From Candidatus Gallimonas caecicola (GTDB lineage: Bacteria; Bacillota; Clostridia; Christensenellales; Borkfalkiaceae): 13,756 nt of DNA. Numbering within the stretch: position 1 is the stretch's first letter; each line of letters begins with the position of its first letter. The notes beneath the pieces were generated by a model. It searched no databases. It had not been told where the DNA came from and saw only the letters and a list, made by a program, of their open reading frames with translations. Location of the stretch: assembly GCA_904394195.1 (NCBI GenBank), contig CAJFNH010000002.1, positions 1 through 13,756 of the forward strand, read 5' to 3'. Below, piece by piece: positions 6,747 to 12,826 of the stretch. Position numbers and translations under genes: made by a program.

Positions 6747-6772
6747 GCGCTGCCTTGCAAGCAAGGCAGCGC
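6747..6772 (-). terminator. Terminator of the cyclophilin-like lipoprotein gene
   Basis: A perfect 12-bp stem GCGCTGCCTTGC/GCAAGGCAGCGC with a 2-nt nominal loop begins about 10 bp after the stop at 6782. On the minus strand it is followed by GTGTTTATTTG, a moderate U-rich tail. It faces the plus-strand terminator, so the convergent units are insulated from each other. Confidence 0.75.
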
Positions 6773-6781
6773 AGCTGCTTG

Positions 6782-7681
6782 TTAATACTTGTTCACGACC
6801 ACCGATTTGATGATGATGGGCATGTCGACGGGCGTCTCGAAGTCCGCCGTGATATCCCCGTTGCGGATATCCTCGAAATAATCGTAGCGGTTGAGGCGCA
6901 CGCGCGGCTGTGTGGTGGTGAAGGAGTCCTCCTCGTCCAGCGTGTCCTCATACTCCTGGATGGCGGCGAGCAGACCGTTCGTCATCTGCTCCGAATAGTT
7001 GGTCGCCACACCGATGACGCAGTAGATCGCATCCGATTCCGTGCGCGATTCGCCCGTAAAGGTGTAGAACAGGGAGGTCGTGCTGTTGTACTTGTAGGCG
7101 AGCTGCTGGTATTCCTCGCCGTCATTGTCGGCGCCGCCGTCCGCACGCTGCGCCCAGACCTGCTCGTTGCCGTTCCCCTTGTCGGTATAGTACATGACGA
7201 GCGCGCCCGTCTGATGGTTGTTCTCCCTGCCGTTCTCCTGCTCGACGCCGTTGGCGGAAAATTCGCCGTACACCGTATAGGTCGGCTGCGTGCGCGCCGC
7301 GTCCGCCCAGACGGACTGGGTGAACGTGATGCCCTGTTCCTGCTCGAGCGCCTTGACGGTGGTGAGATAATCGATCTCCTCCAGCTCGCCGTCCACAAGG
7401 CGGTATCCGCCCGAACAGATGGTATAGTTCTGGTAGTCGTGCACGACCAGCCCGTCGTAGAAGCCCGCATCGGCAAGCTCGATGAAGTGCTGCACCGTCT
7501 GCGGCGCGTCTACGCGCGAAAGGCGGTAGTCCACCGCATAGTCCTGCCCGTTGAAGGTGTAAGTGATGGTCACCTCGGGATTGTTGGACGTGGTGCAGCC
7601 CGCGAGCATCGCCACCGAGCCCACTGCAATGAGTGCCGTTGTACCCACCGCGATCAAGCGGCGCAAAAATTTCTTTTTCAT
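6782..7681 (-). CDS. Cyclophilin-like lipoprotein, probably catalytically impaired
   Basis: 299 aa. The N-terminus is a lipoprotein signal: basic MKKKFLRR, a hydrophobic core, then the lipobox LAGC with Cys29 as the lipidated residue. The mature protein would sit on the outer face of the cell membrane. Residues from about 36 follow the cyclophilin-type peptidyl-prolyl isomerase pattern: a YTFNGQDYAVDYRL strand, TVQHFIELADAGFYDG (family: NFI.L...G.YDG), then VVHDYQNYTICSGGY. In active enzymes this segment reads FHR...IQGG, so the catalytic Arg is replaced by Asp (VHD). Later QTGALVMYY matches G.LSMA, SLFYTF matches SQFFI, and YCVIGVATN matches YAVFGRV. Folding or ligand binding without isomerase activity is therefore plausible. 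The start ATG at 7681 has GGAG upstream and its own promoter. Confidence 0.85.
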   Translation of the reverse strand: MKKKFLRRLIAVGTTALIAVGSVAMLAGCTTSNNPEVTITYTFNGQDYAVDYRLSRVDAPQTVQHFIELADAGFYDGLVVHDYQNYTICSGGYRLVDGELEEIDYLTTVKALEQEQGITFTQSVWADAARTQPTYTVYGEFSANGVEQENGRENNHQTGALVMYYTDKGNGNEQVWAQRADGGADNDGEEYQQLAYKYNSTTSLFYTFTGESRTESDAIYCVIGVATNYSEQMTNGLLAAIQEYEDTLDEEDSFTTTQPRVRLNRYDYFEDIRNGDITADFETPVDMPIIIKSVVVNKY

Positions 7682-7708
7682 AGAAGCGTCTCCAAATGTT
7701 TCCCCTTT

Positions 7709-7737
7709 ATTTTACCCTGAAAATGGCAATCCGTCAA
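7709..7737 (-). promoter_or_regulatory. Promoter of the cyclophilin-like lipoprotein gene
   Basis: TTGACG (7732-7737), a 17-bp spacer and TAAAAT (7709-7714), about 27 bp before the ATG at 7681. Confidence 0.85.
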
Positions 7738-7782
7738 GTGGTTTGCCCTCGTTGGGAATGAAAATTGTGTGTGACGGGCAAT

Positions 7783-8484
7783 TTACGTTAATACATCAAA
7801 ATCATAAGGATTGTATTTGCGCTTCCCGCCGCCATAAATATCCGTTGGAAAGACGTCACCCATTCCGTCTGCTCCATCTCCCTGTGAGATGATCAGGAGA
7901 ACAAGAATAACCACGACCGCAATTGAAAAACAGGATGCGCTTGCAACATGTTCCATCTGATGAATAGCAGATTCCGAGCGTCGCGCAATCGAAATGAAAA
8001 ATCCGATGAAGGGAAGAAGAAAAATTGCCGCAAGCAGAAAGGCACACGAAGGCACCAAGCAGACGAGTGCGATATAACCTGCGGTCACAAGAACGGCATA
8101 TACGATCATACACGGTACGGGATAGCTCCGAACAAAGGAAAGGTAGGTCAAAATGCAATAAAACAGAAATGCGGCTAAAAGCAATGCACCCGCAATAAGA
8201 TAATCGGTAATAACCGGCGCATAATCAAGAAACACGAAAAGACTGCTCAACGCAATGCCGCTTCCTATCCCGTTTCCTATCACGACTGGAAAAAAAGCGC
8301 GCCGCCACTCTCGCACACTCCCGATTGCCACGATAACGATCATTGCAATACAGATCGCGCCCCCGATTCCGACTCCCACATATTGATTGACCTGCGGGAT
8401 CAGCAACATAAGCCCGCACGCAAGAAATGCCAGCGCCAAATATAGAACAAACATTCCTATCGATATAAGACTTTTTGGATACAT
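7783..8484 (-). CDS. Multi-pass membrane protein of unknown function, 233 aa
   Basis: I do not recognise the family. Hydrophobic segments at about 9-30, 36-57, 64-88, 92-118, 123-142, 145-167 and 184-201 suggest seven transmembrane helices. The C-terminal tail of about 30 residues is hydrophilic, with a GD/GG-rich part and an ending rich in K, Y and D (KRKYNPYDFDVLT). No catalytic or transport motif is visible. The frame extends upstream to 8571, but this stretch contains the promoter, so ATG 8484 is preferred; GGGAG lies unusually close, 1 nt before it. Its DNA is visibly richer in A and T than the flanking ribosomal and lipoprotein genes, which may mean recent acquisition or only membrane-protein codon bias. 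Confidence 0.75.
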   Translation of the reverse strand: MYPKSLISIGMFVLYLALAFLACGLMLLIPQVNQYVGVGIGGAICIAMIVIVAIGSVREWRRAFFPVVIGNGIGSGIALSSLFVFLDYAPVITDYLIAGALLLAAFLFYCILTYLSFVRSYPVPCMIVYAVLVTAGYIALVCLVPSCAFLLAAIFLLPFIGFFISIARRSESAIHQMEHVASASCFSIAVVVILVLLIISQGDGADGMGDVFPTDIYGGGKRKYNPYDFDVLT

Positions 8485-8524
8485 ACTCCCTTTTTCTCTC
8501 CCGAACGGTCCTCGATACGCCCCT

Positions 8525-8553
8525 ATTATAACATGGCAAGAACTCCCTGTCAA
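8525..8553 (-). promoter_or_regulatory. Promoter of the multi-pass membrane protein gene
   Basis: Perfect TTGACA (8548-8553), a 17-bp spacer and TATAAT (8525-8530). The expected leader is about 35 nt. It is a strong, fully consensus promoter for a protein of unknown role. Confidence 0.9.
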
Positions 8554-8650
8554 TGCCGCATACGCCGCCACACTTCAAATCGGAGCACGGCAGTTCCATT
8601 TTCAGCTTCCAACGGAACTTCTCTCCGGGTACACAGAATGATGTTTCCCC

Positions 8651-8684
8651 AAAAAACAAAAAACCCAGGCTTTTGCCTGGGTTT
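8651..8684 (-). terminator. Terminator of the rplJ-rplL unit
   Basis: A 10-bp stem AAACCCAGGC/GCCTGGGTTT (8661-8670, 8675-8684) with a 4-nt loop is followed on the minus strand by TTTTTTGTTTTTT. It starts about 15 bp after the rplL stop and marks a clean end to the ribosomal cluster. Confidence 0.95.
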
Positions 8685-8698
8685 TTCATGAATGTCGA

Positions 8699-9070
8699 TT
8701 ACTCGAGAACGGCCGTAGCGCCCGCTTCCTTGAGCTTGGCAACGGCTGCCTCGGCGTCTGCCTTCGGCACAGCCTCTTTGAGGACGCCGAGGGACTCGAC
8801 CGCCTTCTTTGCTTCGGCAAGCCCAAGACCCGTGAACTCACGGACGGCCTTGATGACGGCGATCTTATTTGCGCCGAAATCCTTGAGGACGATGTTGAAC
8901 TCGGTCTTTTCCTCTTCTGCGGGAGCAGCCTCGGCAGCGCCTGCAGCGCCGGCGACGGCAACGGGAGCAGCTGCGGAAACGCCGAACTCCTCCTCAAGCG
9001 CCTTGACGAAGTCGTTGAGCTCGACAACGGTCATCGCCTTTACTTCTTCGATAAACTTCTGAATATCCAT
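8699..9070 (-). CDS. rplL: Ribosomal protein bL12 (L7/L12)
   Basis: 123 aa, normal length. The N-terminal dimerisation domain (about 1-32, MDIQKFIEEVKAMTVVEL...) binds L10. A flexible Ala/Gly/Pro-rich hinge (about 33-54) follows, and the C-terminal domain (EKTEFNIVLKDFGANKIAVI onward, with AKKAVESLG) recruits translational GTPases to the ribosomal stalk. The start ATG has AAGGAG about 10 nt before it. It lies 24 nt downstream of rplJ, in the same transcript, under control of the L10 leader. Unusually, it is followed by a strong terminator and an unrelated membrane gene instead of rpoB. Confidence 0.98.
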   Translation of the reverse strand: MDIQKFIEEVKAMTVVELNDFVKALEEEFGVSAAAPVAVAGAAGAAEAAPAEEEKTEFNIVLKDFGANKIAVIKAVREFTGLGLAEAKKAVESLGVLKEAVPKADAEAAVAKLKEAGATAVLE

Positions 9071-9094
9071 GATTGTTGTCTCCTTGATTGATTT

Positions 9095-9592
9095 TTAAGA
9101 TTTTTGTTCTGCGATCGCCTTCATGACGTACGCGAGGTTTGCGATGGGCGCCTGCAGGCAGCCGACCATCCTGGCGAGCAGCACCTCCCTCGAAGGGATG
9201 GCCGCGAGTTTCTTCACGCCCTCGGCGTCCACATAGGCGCCGCCGACGTATGCGCTCTTGGGAACAAGTTTGTCCGCGAGCGCGGGTGTCTCCTTGACTG
9301 CCTTGGCGATGATCGAGCAGCCGCTCGTCTCGTCCGGGCAGAACACAAAAGCGGTCGCGCCGTTGAGATCGGCGTCAAACGCCGTCACGCCCAGCTCCTC
9401 GAACGCCTTTCTGACGAGGGTGTTCTTGTACACCTTGTACTCGCAGTCAGCGTCGCGGAACTTGCCGCGAAGGGCGGTGACTTCCGCCACGGTCAGGCGG
9501 TCATACGTTGCAAGCACGACCGACTTGCTCGCCGTGATCTTTGCCTTGATCTCTTCGACGATCGCTTTCTTTGCCTCAAAATTTGCCGACAT
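9095..9592 (-). CDS. rplJ: Ribosomal protein uL10
   Basis: 165 aa. It forms the base of the ribosomal stalk, binding 23S rRNA through the N-terminal domain and L12 dimers through the C-terminal helix. The N-terminal pattern (KKAIVEEIKAKITASKSVVLATYDRLTV) and the KVYKNTLVRKAF segment are typical of L10. The frame extends upstream to 9664 through the leader terminator, but ATG 9592 with GGAGGTAACC just before it gives the standard N-terminus MSANFEAKK. It has its own promoter and an attenuator in the 5' leader, so it is probably autoregulated by the L10-L12 complex. Confidence 0.97.
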   Translation of the reverse strand: MSANFEAKKAIVEEIKAKITASKSVVLATYDRLTVAEVTALRGKFRDADCEYKVYKNTLVRKAFEELGVTAFDADLNGATAFVFCPDETSGCSIIAKAVKETPALADKLVPKSAYVGGAYVDAEGVKKLAAIPSREVLLARMVGCLQAPIANLAYVMKAIAEQKS

Positions 9593-9733
9593 GGTTACCT
9601 CCGTTAACTCCCCTTGCGGGAGCCGAATAAAAAACTTCCGCACCGCAGACGGGTACGGAAGCACATTCGCAAGAATTTGTTCCTACCTCGACGGGATATT
9701 GAGCGCCATCGCGCACCCGTTGTCTACGGTATA
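9593..9733 (-). promoter_or_regulatory. L10 leader: rplJ-rplL autoregulatory attenuator
   Basis: Mutually exclusive folds are visible in the transcript. Antiterminator: GGUAGGAA (9680-9687) pairs with UUCC-G-UACC (9652-9660, one bulged G) and encloses the small hairpin AUUC-UUGC-GAAU (9665-9676). Terminator: 9626-9661. Anti-antiterminator: UACC (9728-9731) pairs with GGUA (9684-9687), closing a domain that contains CGGG/CCCG (9716-9719, 9692-9695) and an inner GCGC hairpin. In the known Firmicute L10 leader, L10-L12 stabilises this upstream fold and so promotes termination. The pairing is seen; L10 binding here is inferred. Confidence 0.85.
9626..9661 (-). terminator. Attenuator terminator in the rplJ leader
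   Basis: A 10-bp stem (arms 9652-9661 and 9635-9644 with one G-U pair), a 7-nt loop and then UUUUUUAUU. It ends about 34 nt before the rplJ start codon. Confidence 0.9.
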
Positions 9734-9738
9734 TATTG

Positions 9739-9767
9739 ATTGTAGCACACGGGCGGAAAATCGTCAA
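9739..9767 (-). promoter_or_regulatory. rplJ-rplL promoter
   Basis: TTGACG (9762-9767), a 17-bp spacer and TACAAT (9739-9744), located 19 bp after the rplA stop. The transcript would start near 9732, exactly where the leader fold begins. Confidence 0.9.
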
Positions 9768-9785
9768 GCGATTTCCGCCGCTATT

Positions 9786-10475
9786 TTAGCCCTTGTTGAA
9801 GTTGACCTTCACGCCGGGGCCCATCGTCGAGGTGAGCGTGACGCTCTTGACGTACTGGCCTTTTGCAGCAGCGGGCTTTGCACGCACGATGGCGTCCATC
9901 AGCGCGTTGAAGTTCTCAAGCACCTTCTCCGTGCCGAAGCTCTTTTTGCCGATGGGGCAGTGGATGATGGCGGTCTTGTCCAGACGATACTCGACCTTAC
10001 CTGCCTTGACCTCCTGCACCGCCCTGACGACGTCGGGCGTGACCGTGCCCGACTTGGGGTTGGGCATCAGGCCCTTGGGGCCGAGGATACGGCCGATACG
10101 GCCGACCATACCCATCATGTCGGGCGTGGTGATCATCACGTCGAAGCCGAACCAGTTCTCCGTCTGGATCTTCTGGATCATCTCCTCCGCACCCACAAAG
10201 TCGGCGCCTGCGGCAGCCGCGGCGTCCGCCTTCTCGCCCTTGGCGATGACGAGCACCCGCTTGGTCTTGCCCGTTCCGTTGGGCAGGACGAGCACGCCGC
10301 GCACCTGCTGGTCCGCCTGGCGGGGATCGACGCCCAGGCGCACATGCAGTTCGACCGTTTCATCGAACTTTGCCTTGGCATTCTCCAGCACGATGCCCAC
10401 AGCTTCGGCTGCGTCATATGCGCGCTGCTTGTCGTACGACTTGAGACTTTCAGCGTATTTTTTTCCGTATTTCAT
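9786..10475 (-). CDS. rplA: Ribosomal protein uL1
   Basis: 229 aa, normal length. It binds the mobile L1 stalk of 23S rRNA and takes part in release of deacylated tRNA; in many bacteria it also represses its own mRNA. Typical segments are VELHVRLGVDPRQADQQVRG, LPNGTGKTKRVLVIAKG, and the conserved GRILGPKGLMPNPKSGTV followed by a strand-rich domain and a TLTSTMGPGVKV-type C-terminus. ATG at 10475 has GGGAGG about 8 nt upstream. It is the last gene of the rpmG-secE-nusG-rplK-rplA unit, 42 nt after rplK. No terminator is seen after it, so transcripts could run on into the rplJ leader. Confidence 0.98.
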   Translation of the reverse strand: MKYGKKYAESLKSYDKQRAYDAAEAVGIVLENAKAKFDETVELHVRLGVDPRQADQQVRGVLVLPNGTGKTKRVLVIAKGEKADAAAAAGADFVGAEEMIQKIQTENWFGFDVMITTPDMMGMVGRIGRILGPKGLMPNPKSGTVTPDVVRAVQEVKAGKVEYRLDKTAIIHCPIGKKSFGTEKVLENFNALMDAIVRAKPAAAKGQYVKSVTLTSTMGPGVKVNFNKG

Positions 10476-10517
10476 GAATTACCTCCCGTGGTCATAGCGA
10501 GAAAAACTCTCTCCCAC

Positions 10518-10943
10518 TCACTCCTCGCAGGTGACGCCCATGCTGCGCGCCGTGCCCCTGATCATGCTCATGGCGCTCTCCAGCGACGTGCAGTTGAGAT
10601 CGGGCATCTTCTGCTTTGCGATCTCCTCCACCTGCGCCTTGGTGAGCTTGCCCACTTTGACCTTATTGGGGGTCGCGCTTGCCGTCTCCAGCCCGAGCGC
10701 CTTCTTGATGAGAACGGGCGCGGGCGGGGTCTTTAAGACGAACGTGAACGAACGGTCCTGATAGATCGTCATCACGACGGGGATGATGAGCCCCTCCTGT
10801 CCTGCCGTCTTGGCGTTGAACTCCTTGGTGAAGCCGGGAATGTTGATGCCGTGCGGGCCCAGCGTCGATCCGACAGGGGGGCCGGGCGTCGCCTTTCCGG
10901 CGGGGAGCTGCAGTTTGACGACCGCGGTAACTTTCTTTGCCAT
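10518..10943 (-). CDS. rplK: Ribosomal protein uL11
   Basis: 141 aa, exactly the usual size. It binds the GTPase-associated centre of 23S rRNA. The N-terminal domain carries the proline-rich VKLQLPAGKATPGPPVG and GPHGINIPGFTKEFN segments, the target face for thiopeptides and for RelA-type stringent signalling. The C-terminal rRNA-binding domain has KVGKLTKAQVEEIAKQK and the ending GTARSMGV. ATG at 10943 is preceded by GGAGGAAG. An L1-operator-like fold lies in the 105-nt spacer after nusG, so L11 and L1 are probably corepressed by L1. Confidence 0.98.
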   Translation of the reverse strand: MAKKVTAVVKLQLPAGKATPGPPVGSTLGPHGINIPGFTKEFNAKTAGQEGLIIPVVMTIYQDRSFTFVLKTPPAPVLIKKALGLETASATPNKVKVGKLTKAQVEEIAKQKMPDLNCTSLESAMSMIRGTARSMGVTCEE

Positions 10944-10959
10944 AAAACTTCCTCCGTTT

Positions 10960-11007
10960 GTGGTACATGCAAGGCGGCAGGAAAATGAGATTTACCGCCT
11001 CTCCCAC
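10960..11007 (-). promoter_or_regulatory. Probable L1-binding operator in the rplK leader
   Basis: In the mRNA, GUGG (11007-11004) pairs with CCAC (10963-10960), and GGCGG (10999-10995) pairs with CCGCC (10977-10973). GAGA lies as an internal loop on the 5' side and UUGCAUGUA on the 3' side. The combination GUGGGAG...UACCAC imitates the base of the L1 stalk of bacterial 23S rRNA, the known basis of L1 autoregulation. It ends just before the rplK ribosome site. Pairing is seen; L1 binding is inferred. Confidence 0.7.
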
Positions 11008-11018
11008 GTTATCAGCAA

Positions 11019-11039
11019 CTTTTCACGCGCGGTGAAAAG
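11019..11039 (-). other. Stable hairpin in the nusG-rplK spacer
   Basis: A perfect 8-bp stem CTTTTCAC/GTGAAAAG with a 5-nt loop lies about 10 nt after the nusG stop. No U run follows on the minus strand, so it is not a normal terminator. An RNA processing site or 3'-end stabiliser is possible. Confidence 0.45.
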
Positions 11040-11048
11040 AGATGACCG

Positions 11049-11618
11049 TTAATTTTCTTCCTCGCGGGGAACTTCCGTTGCGTCGGGCGAGATCTTCTGC
11101 ATCTGCACATATTCGACTTCAACGTCCTGCTCCCTGCCGAACATGACGATGGCGACCTTGGCGCGCTGCGTTTCGTCGTTGACTTCGCGGATGGTGCCGA
11201 TAAAGCCCTCCAGAGGGCCGTTGTCGATGGACACTCTGTCCCCCACCTTGAAGTCAGCGTCCACAACGTACTCCTCAAGGCGCATCTTGCGGATCTCATC
11301 CTCCTTCATGGGGATGGGGCGGCCCTGCGGACCGCAGAAGCCCGTGACGCCGCGCGTGTTGGTGACAAGATACCACAGCTGGTTGGAGTACACCATCTTG
11401 ATAAAGACATAGCAAGGCAGGAGCTTGCGCTCCACGACCTTCTTTTTGCCGTTCGCCTTTTCTTCGATGGTCTGCTCCGTGGGGATCTTGACGTCCACGA
11501 TGCTGTCCTGAAGATTGTTGTTTTCAATGAGCCGCAGAAGGCTCTCCTTCACCATTGCCTCGTAACCGGAGTAGGTGTGAAGGATATACCACTTGGGCTC
11601 GGTATCTGCGATCGCCAT
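11049..11618 (-). CDS. nusG: Transcription elongation/termination factor NusG
   Basis: 189 aa. It binds RNA polymerase through the N-terminal NGN domain (about 1-115: PKWYILHTYSGYE, RKLLPCYVFIKM, RGVTGFCGPQGRP). Its C-terminal KOW domain (about 133-170: FKVGDRVSIDNGPLEGFIG) contacts Rho or ribosomal protein S10. Both domains are complete and of normal length; the protein ends in an acidic tail. The ATG at 11618 starts 1 nt after the secE stop (TGACATG), so it is translationally coupled to secE; a G-rich stretch about 8 nt before serves as ribosome site. It precedes rplK, the standard bacterial order. Confidence 0.98.
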   Translation of the reverse strand: MAIADTEPKWYILHTYSGYEAMVKESLLRLIENNNLQDSIVDVKIPTEQTIEEKANGKKKVVERKLLPCYVFIKMVYSNQLWYLVTNTRGVTGFCGPQGRPIPMKEDEIRKMRLEEYVVDADFKVGDRVSIDNGPLEGFIGTIREVNDETQRAKVAIVMFGREQDVEVEYVQMQKISPDATEVPREEEN

Positions 11619-11619
11619 G

Positions 11620-11916
11620 TCAAGCCCCCGCGTTTACCATAAGATCGAGCAGTTCGGAAAGACCGTAGTTGATGCCCGTGACCACGATGGTGAAGATCAG
11701 AACGATGACGAGCACCACGCCCGTTGCCTTGAGCGCCTTGCCGAACGTGGGCCAGGTGACGCGCTTGAGCTCGGAAAACGTCTCCTTGATCTTGCGCCCC
11801 ATGCGCACGAAAATATTGGGCTTCTTGTTCTTGTCCTGCGCCTTTTTGCGGGGCGCTTCGTCCTTTTTGCTCTCGGCAGCCTTTGCGACTTCCGGCTCTT
11901 TATCCTTTTTCGACAT
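11620..11916 (-). CDS. secE: Preprotein translocase subunit SecE
   Basis: 98 aa, with one C-terminal transmembrane helix (about 63-85). It is preceded by the conserved amphipathic SecE motif ELKRVTWPTFGKAL (49-62, W55-P56), which clamps SecY. The N-terminal 35 residues are a highly charged lysine/glutamate extension, variable in the family. The open frame begins 5 codons earlier, but ATG 11916 has GGGGAGAT 5 nt before it and gives MSKKDKEPE. It lies 28 nt after rpmG and couples to nusG by a 1-nt gap. The single-helix form is normal for Gram-positive bacteria. Confidence 0.96.
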   Translation of the reverse strand: MSKKDKEPEVAKAAESKKDEAPRKKAQDKNKKPNIFVRMGRKIKETFSELKRVTWPTFGKALKATGVVLVIVLIFTIVVTGINYGLSELLDLMVNAGA

Positions 11917-11944
11917 GATATCTCCCCTCAAGCAGCGCGCACGC

Positions 11945-12109
11945 TTACTTGGACTCTTTGTGCACCGTGTGCTTTTTGCACGTCGGGCAGTACTTTTTCA
12001 GCTCAAGACGATCGGGATCGTTGCGCTTGTTCTTGAAGCTGTCATAATTACGGTTCTTGCACTCGGTGCACTCGAACGTAATCTTCATTCTTGTCGATTT
12101 GGTAGCCAT
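11945..12109 (-). CDS. rpmG: Ribosomal protein bL33, zinc-binding form
   Basis: 54 aa. Two CxxC pairs, CTEC (14-17) and CPTC near the C-terminus, make a four-cysteine zinc ribbon, so this is the zinc-containing (C+) form of L33. R7-M8-K9-I10 and the NRNYDSFKNKRNDPDRLELKKYC core are typical. The frame is open to 12172, but ATG 12109 gives the standard MATKSTR start; GGAG lies about 12 nt upstream, a slightly long spacing. It is the first gene of rpmG-secE-nusG-rplK-rplA, driven by the promoter at 12163-12191. Confidence 0.96.
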   Translation of the reverse strand: MATKSTRMKITFECTECKNRNYDSFKNKRNDPDRLELKKYCPTCKKHTVHKESK

Positions 12110-12127
12110 GAGTAAGAAACTCCATAC

Positions 12128-12158
12128 AAAAAAATTACACCCCTCACGGTGTGCGTAA
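12128..12158 (-). promoter_or_regulatory. Hairpin plus U7 in the rpmG leader, possible weak attenuator
   Basis: Between the promoter and rpmG, ACACC/GGTGT (12148-12152 and 12137-12141) can pair with a 6-nt loop; a competing outer pairing TTAC/GTAA (12155-12158 with 12135-12138) is also possible. It is followed two nt later by seven U (12134-12128). The stem is short, so termination would be weak. It could modulate entry into the secE-nusG-ribosomal unit. Confidence 0.45.
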
Positions 12159-12162
12159 GCAT

Positions 12163-12191
12163 AGTTTAGCACATTGCCCGCGGGGTGTCAA
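12163..12191 (-). promoter_or_regulatory. Promoter of rpmG-secE-nusG-rplKA
   Basis: TTGACA (12186-12191), a 17-bp spacer and TAAACT (12163-12168), giving a leader of about 47 nt before the rpmG start. The stretch from here to 12295 holds no gene. Confidence 0.88.
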
Positions 12192-12295
12192 TCGATTTTG
12201 GAAGAAAATTCGAAATTATTTGCATTTGGAAATTCCCCGCCGTCATACAGAGCGGGAGGGGTGCTTTTTTCTCCTTTTTTCGCACGGATTTTCTT

Positions 12296-12426
12296 AATCC
12301 CCCCTGTCACCATGGGTGACATCCCCCCTTAAAACAAGCATTAAGGGGGCATGGCTTGCCCTTTGCCCGGGCTTTCTTTTGTCCCCTCTTCCCTAAAGGG
12401 AAGGGGGGAAACAGGGGGAATGGGGA
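12296..12426. repeat. Composite three-hairpin repeat, copy 1
   Basis: In plus orientation: AATCCCCCC; hairpin TGTCACC/GGTGACA (12305-12321, loop ATG); C-rich hairpin CCCCCTTAA/TTAAGGGGG (12324-12349); a short spacer with GCCCGGGCTTT; then an 11-bp hairpin (12383-12393 with 12398-12408, loop TAAA) and the tail GAAACAGGGGGAATGGGGA. The last roughly 50 bp are nearly identical to copy 2 (12932-13154), differing in the loop. Both copies have the same orientation and lie on either side of the DUF559 gene. No ORF fits inside. This fills most of the gene-free stretch 12110-12454. Confidence 0.85.
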
Positions 12427-12454
12427 TAGGGTAAAACAAAAGGAATGGACGCAA

Positions 12455-12820
12455 TCATTCTCTCCGAATCCGCTCCCGAACAATGGCGTCGATATATTCA
12501 CAAACACCTTGAAAATTTTGTTCTAATTCAACATTGGAAATACGAACGACTTTTAACCCGTATTCTGCCAAAAATGCAGTTCTTTCGGCATCATCACGCT
12601 CCTTTGCCTCTTCATAATGCTGTGCGCCATCCAATTCGATCACAAGTTTTGCCTTTGCACAATAAAAATCAGCAATGTATATTCCGATTATTTTTTGCCG
12701 CATGAAACGCACCGGATAGCCGCTTAAAAACTCATACCATAATCGGCGTTCCTCTTTTGTCATGTTTTTGCGCAATGCTCTGGCAAAGGATAGCAAATTT
12801 TTGTTCCGCATCTTTTTCAT
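12455..12820 (-). CDS. DUF559 / Vsr-like PD-(D/E)XK nuclease family protein
   Basis: 121 aa, the usual size of DUF559 proteins. The family hallmarks are NMTKEERRLWYEFL (19-32), RQKIIGIYIADFYC (41-54), KLVIELDGAQHYE (58-70) and GLKVVRISNVE. D51, E62, D64 and Q67-H68 occupy the positions of the PD-(D/E)XK catalytic site as in Vsr mismatch endonuclease, so metal-dependent DNA cleavage is plausible, but substrate and role are unknown for the family. The gene is clearly more AT-rich than its surroundings, suggesting transfer. ATG at 12820 lies 6 nt from a TATAAT box and lacks a Shine-Dalgarno site, so it is probably leaderless; ATG 12811 is an alternative. It sits between two direct copies of a hairpin-rich repeat. 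Confidence 0.9.
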   Translation of the reverse strand: MKKMRNKNLLSFARALRKNMTKEERRLWYEFLSGYPVRFMRQKIIGIYIADFYCAKAKLVIELDGAQHYEEAKERDDAERTAFLAEYGLKVVRISNVELEQNFQGVCEYIDAIVRERIRRE

Positions 12821-12826
12821 AGAAAA

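Noticed and set aside
9258..10736. Long plus-strand open frame of nearly 500 codons
   Set aside because: It is antisense to rplJ, rplA and part of rplK and has no ribosome site or recognisable domain; such frames are common opposite GC-rich genes.
12234..12270. Plus-strand hairpin CCCGC/GCGGG followed by TTTTTT
   Set aside because: It looks like a weak terminator, but no plus-strand gene lies upstream of it and the stem has an interior bulge.
12307..12507. Short coding frames within the repeat copies (also 12878-13216 and neighbours)
   Set aside because: They are low-complexity frames rich in P, F, G and K created by C/G-rich hairpins, with no start signals; they are better read as non-coding repeat.
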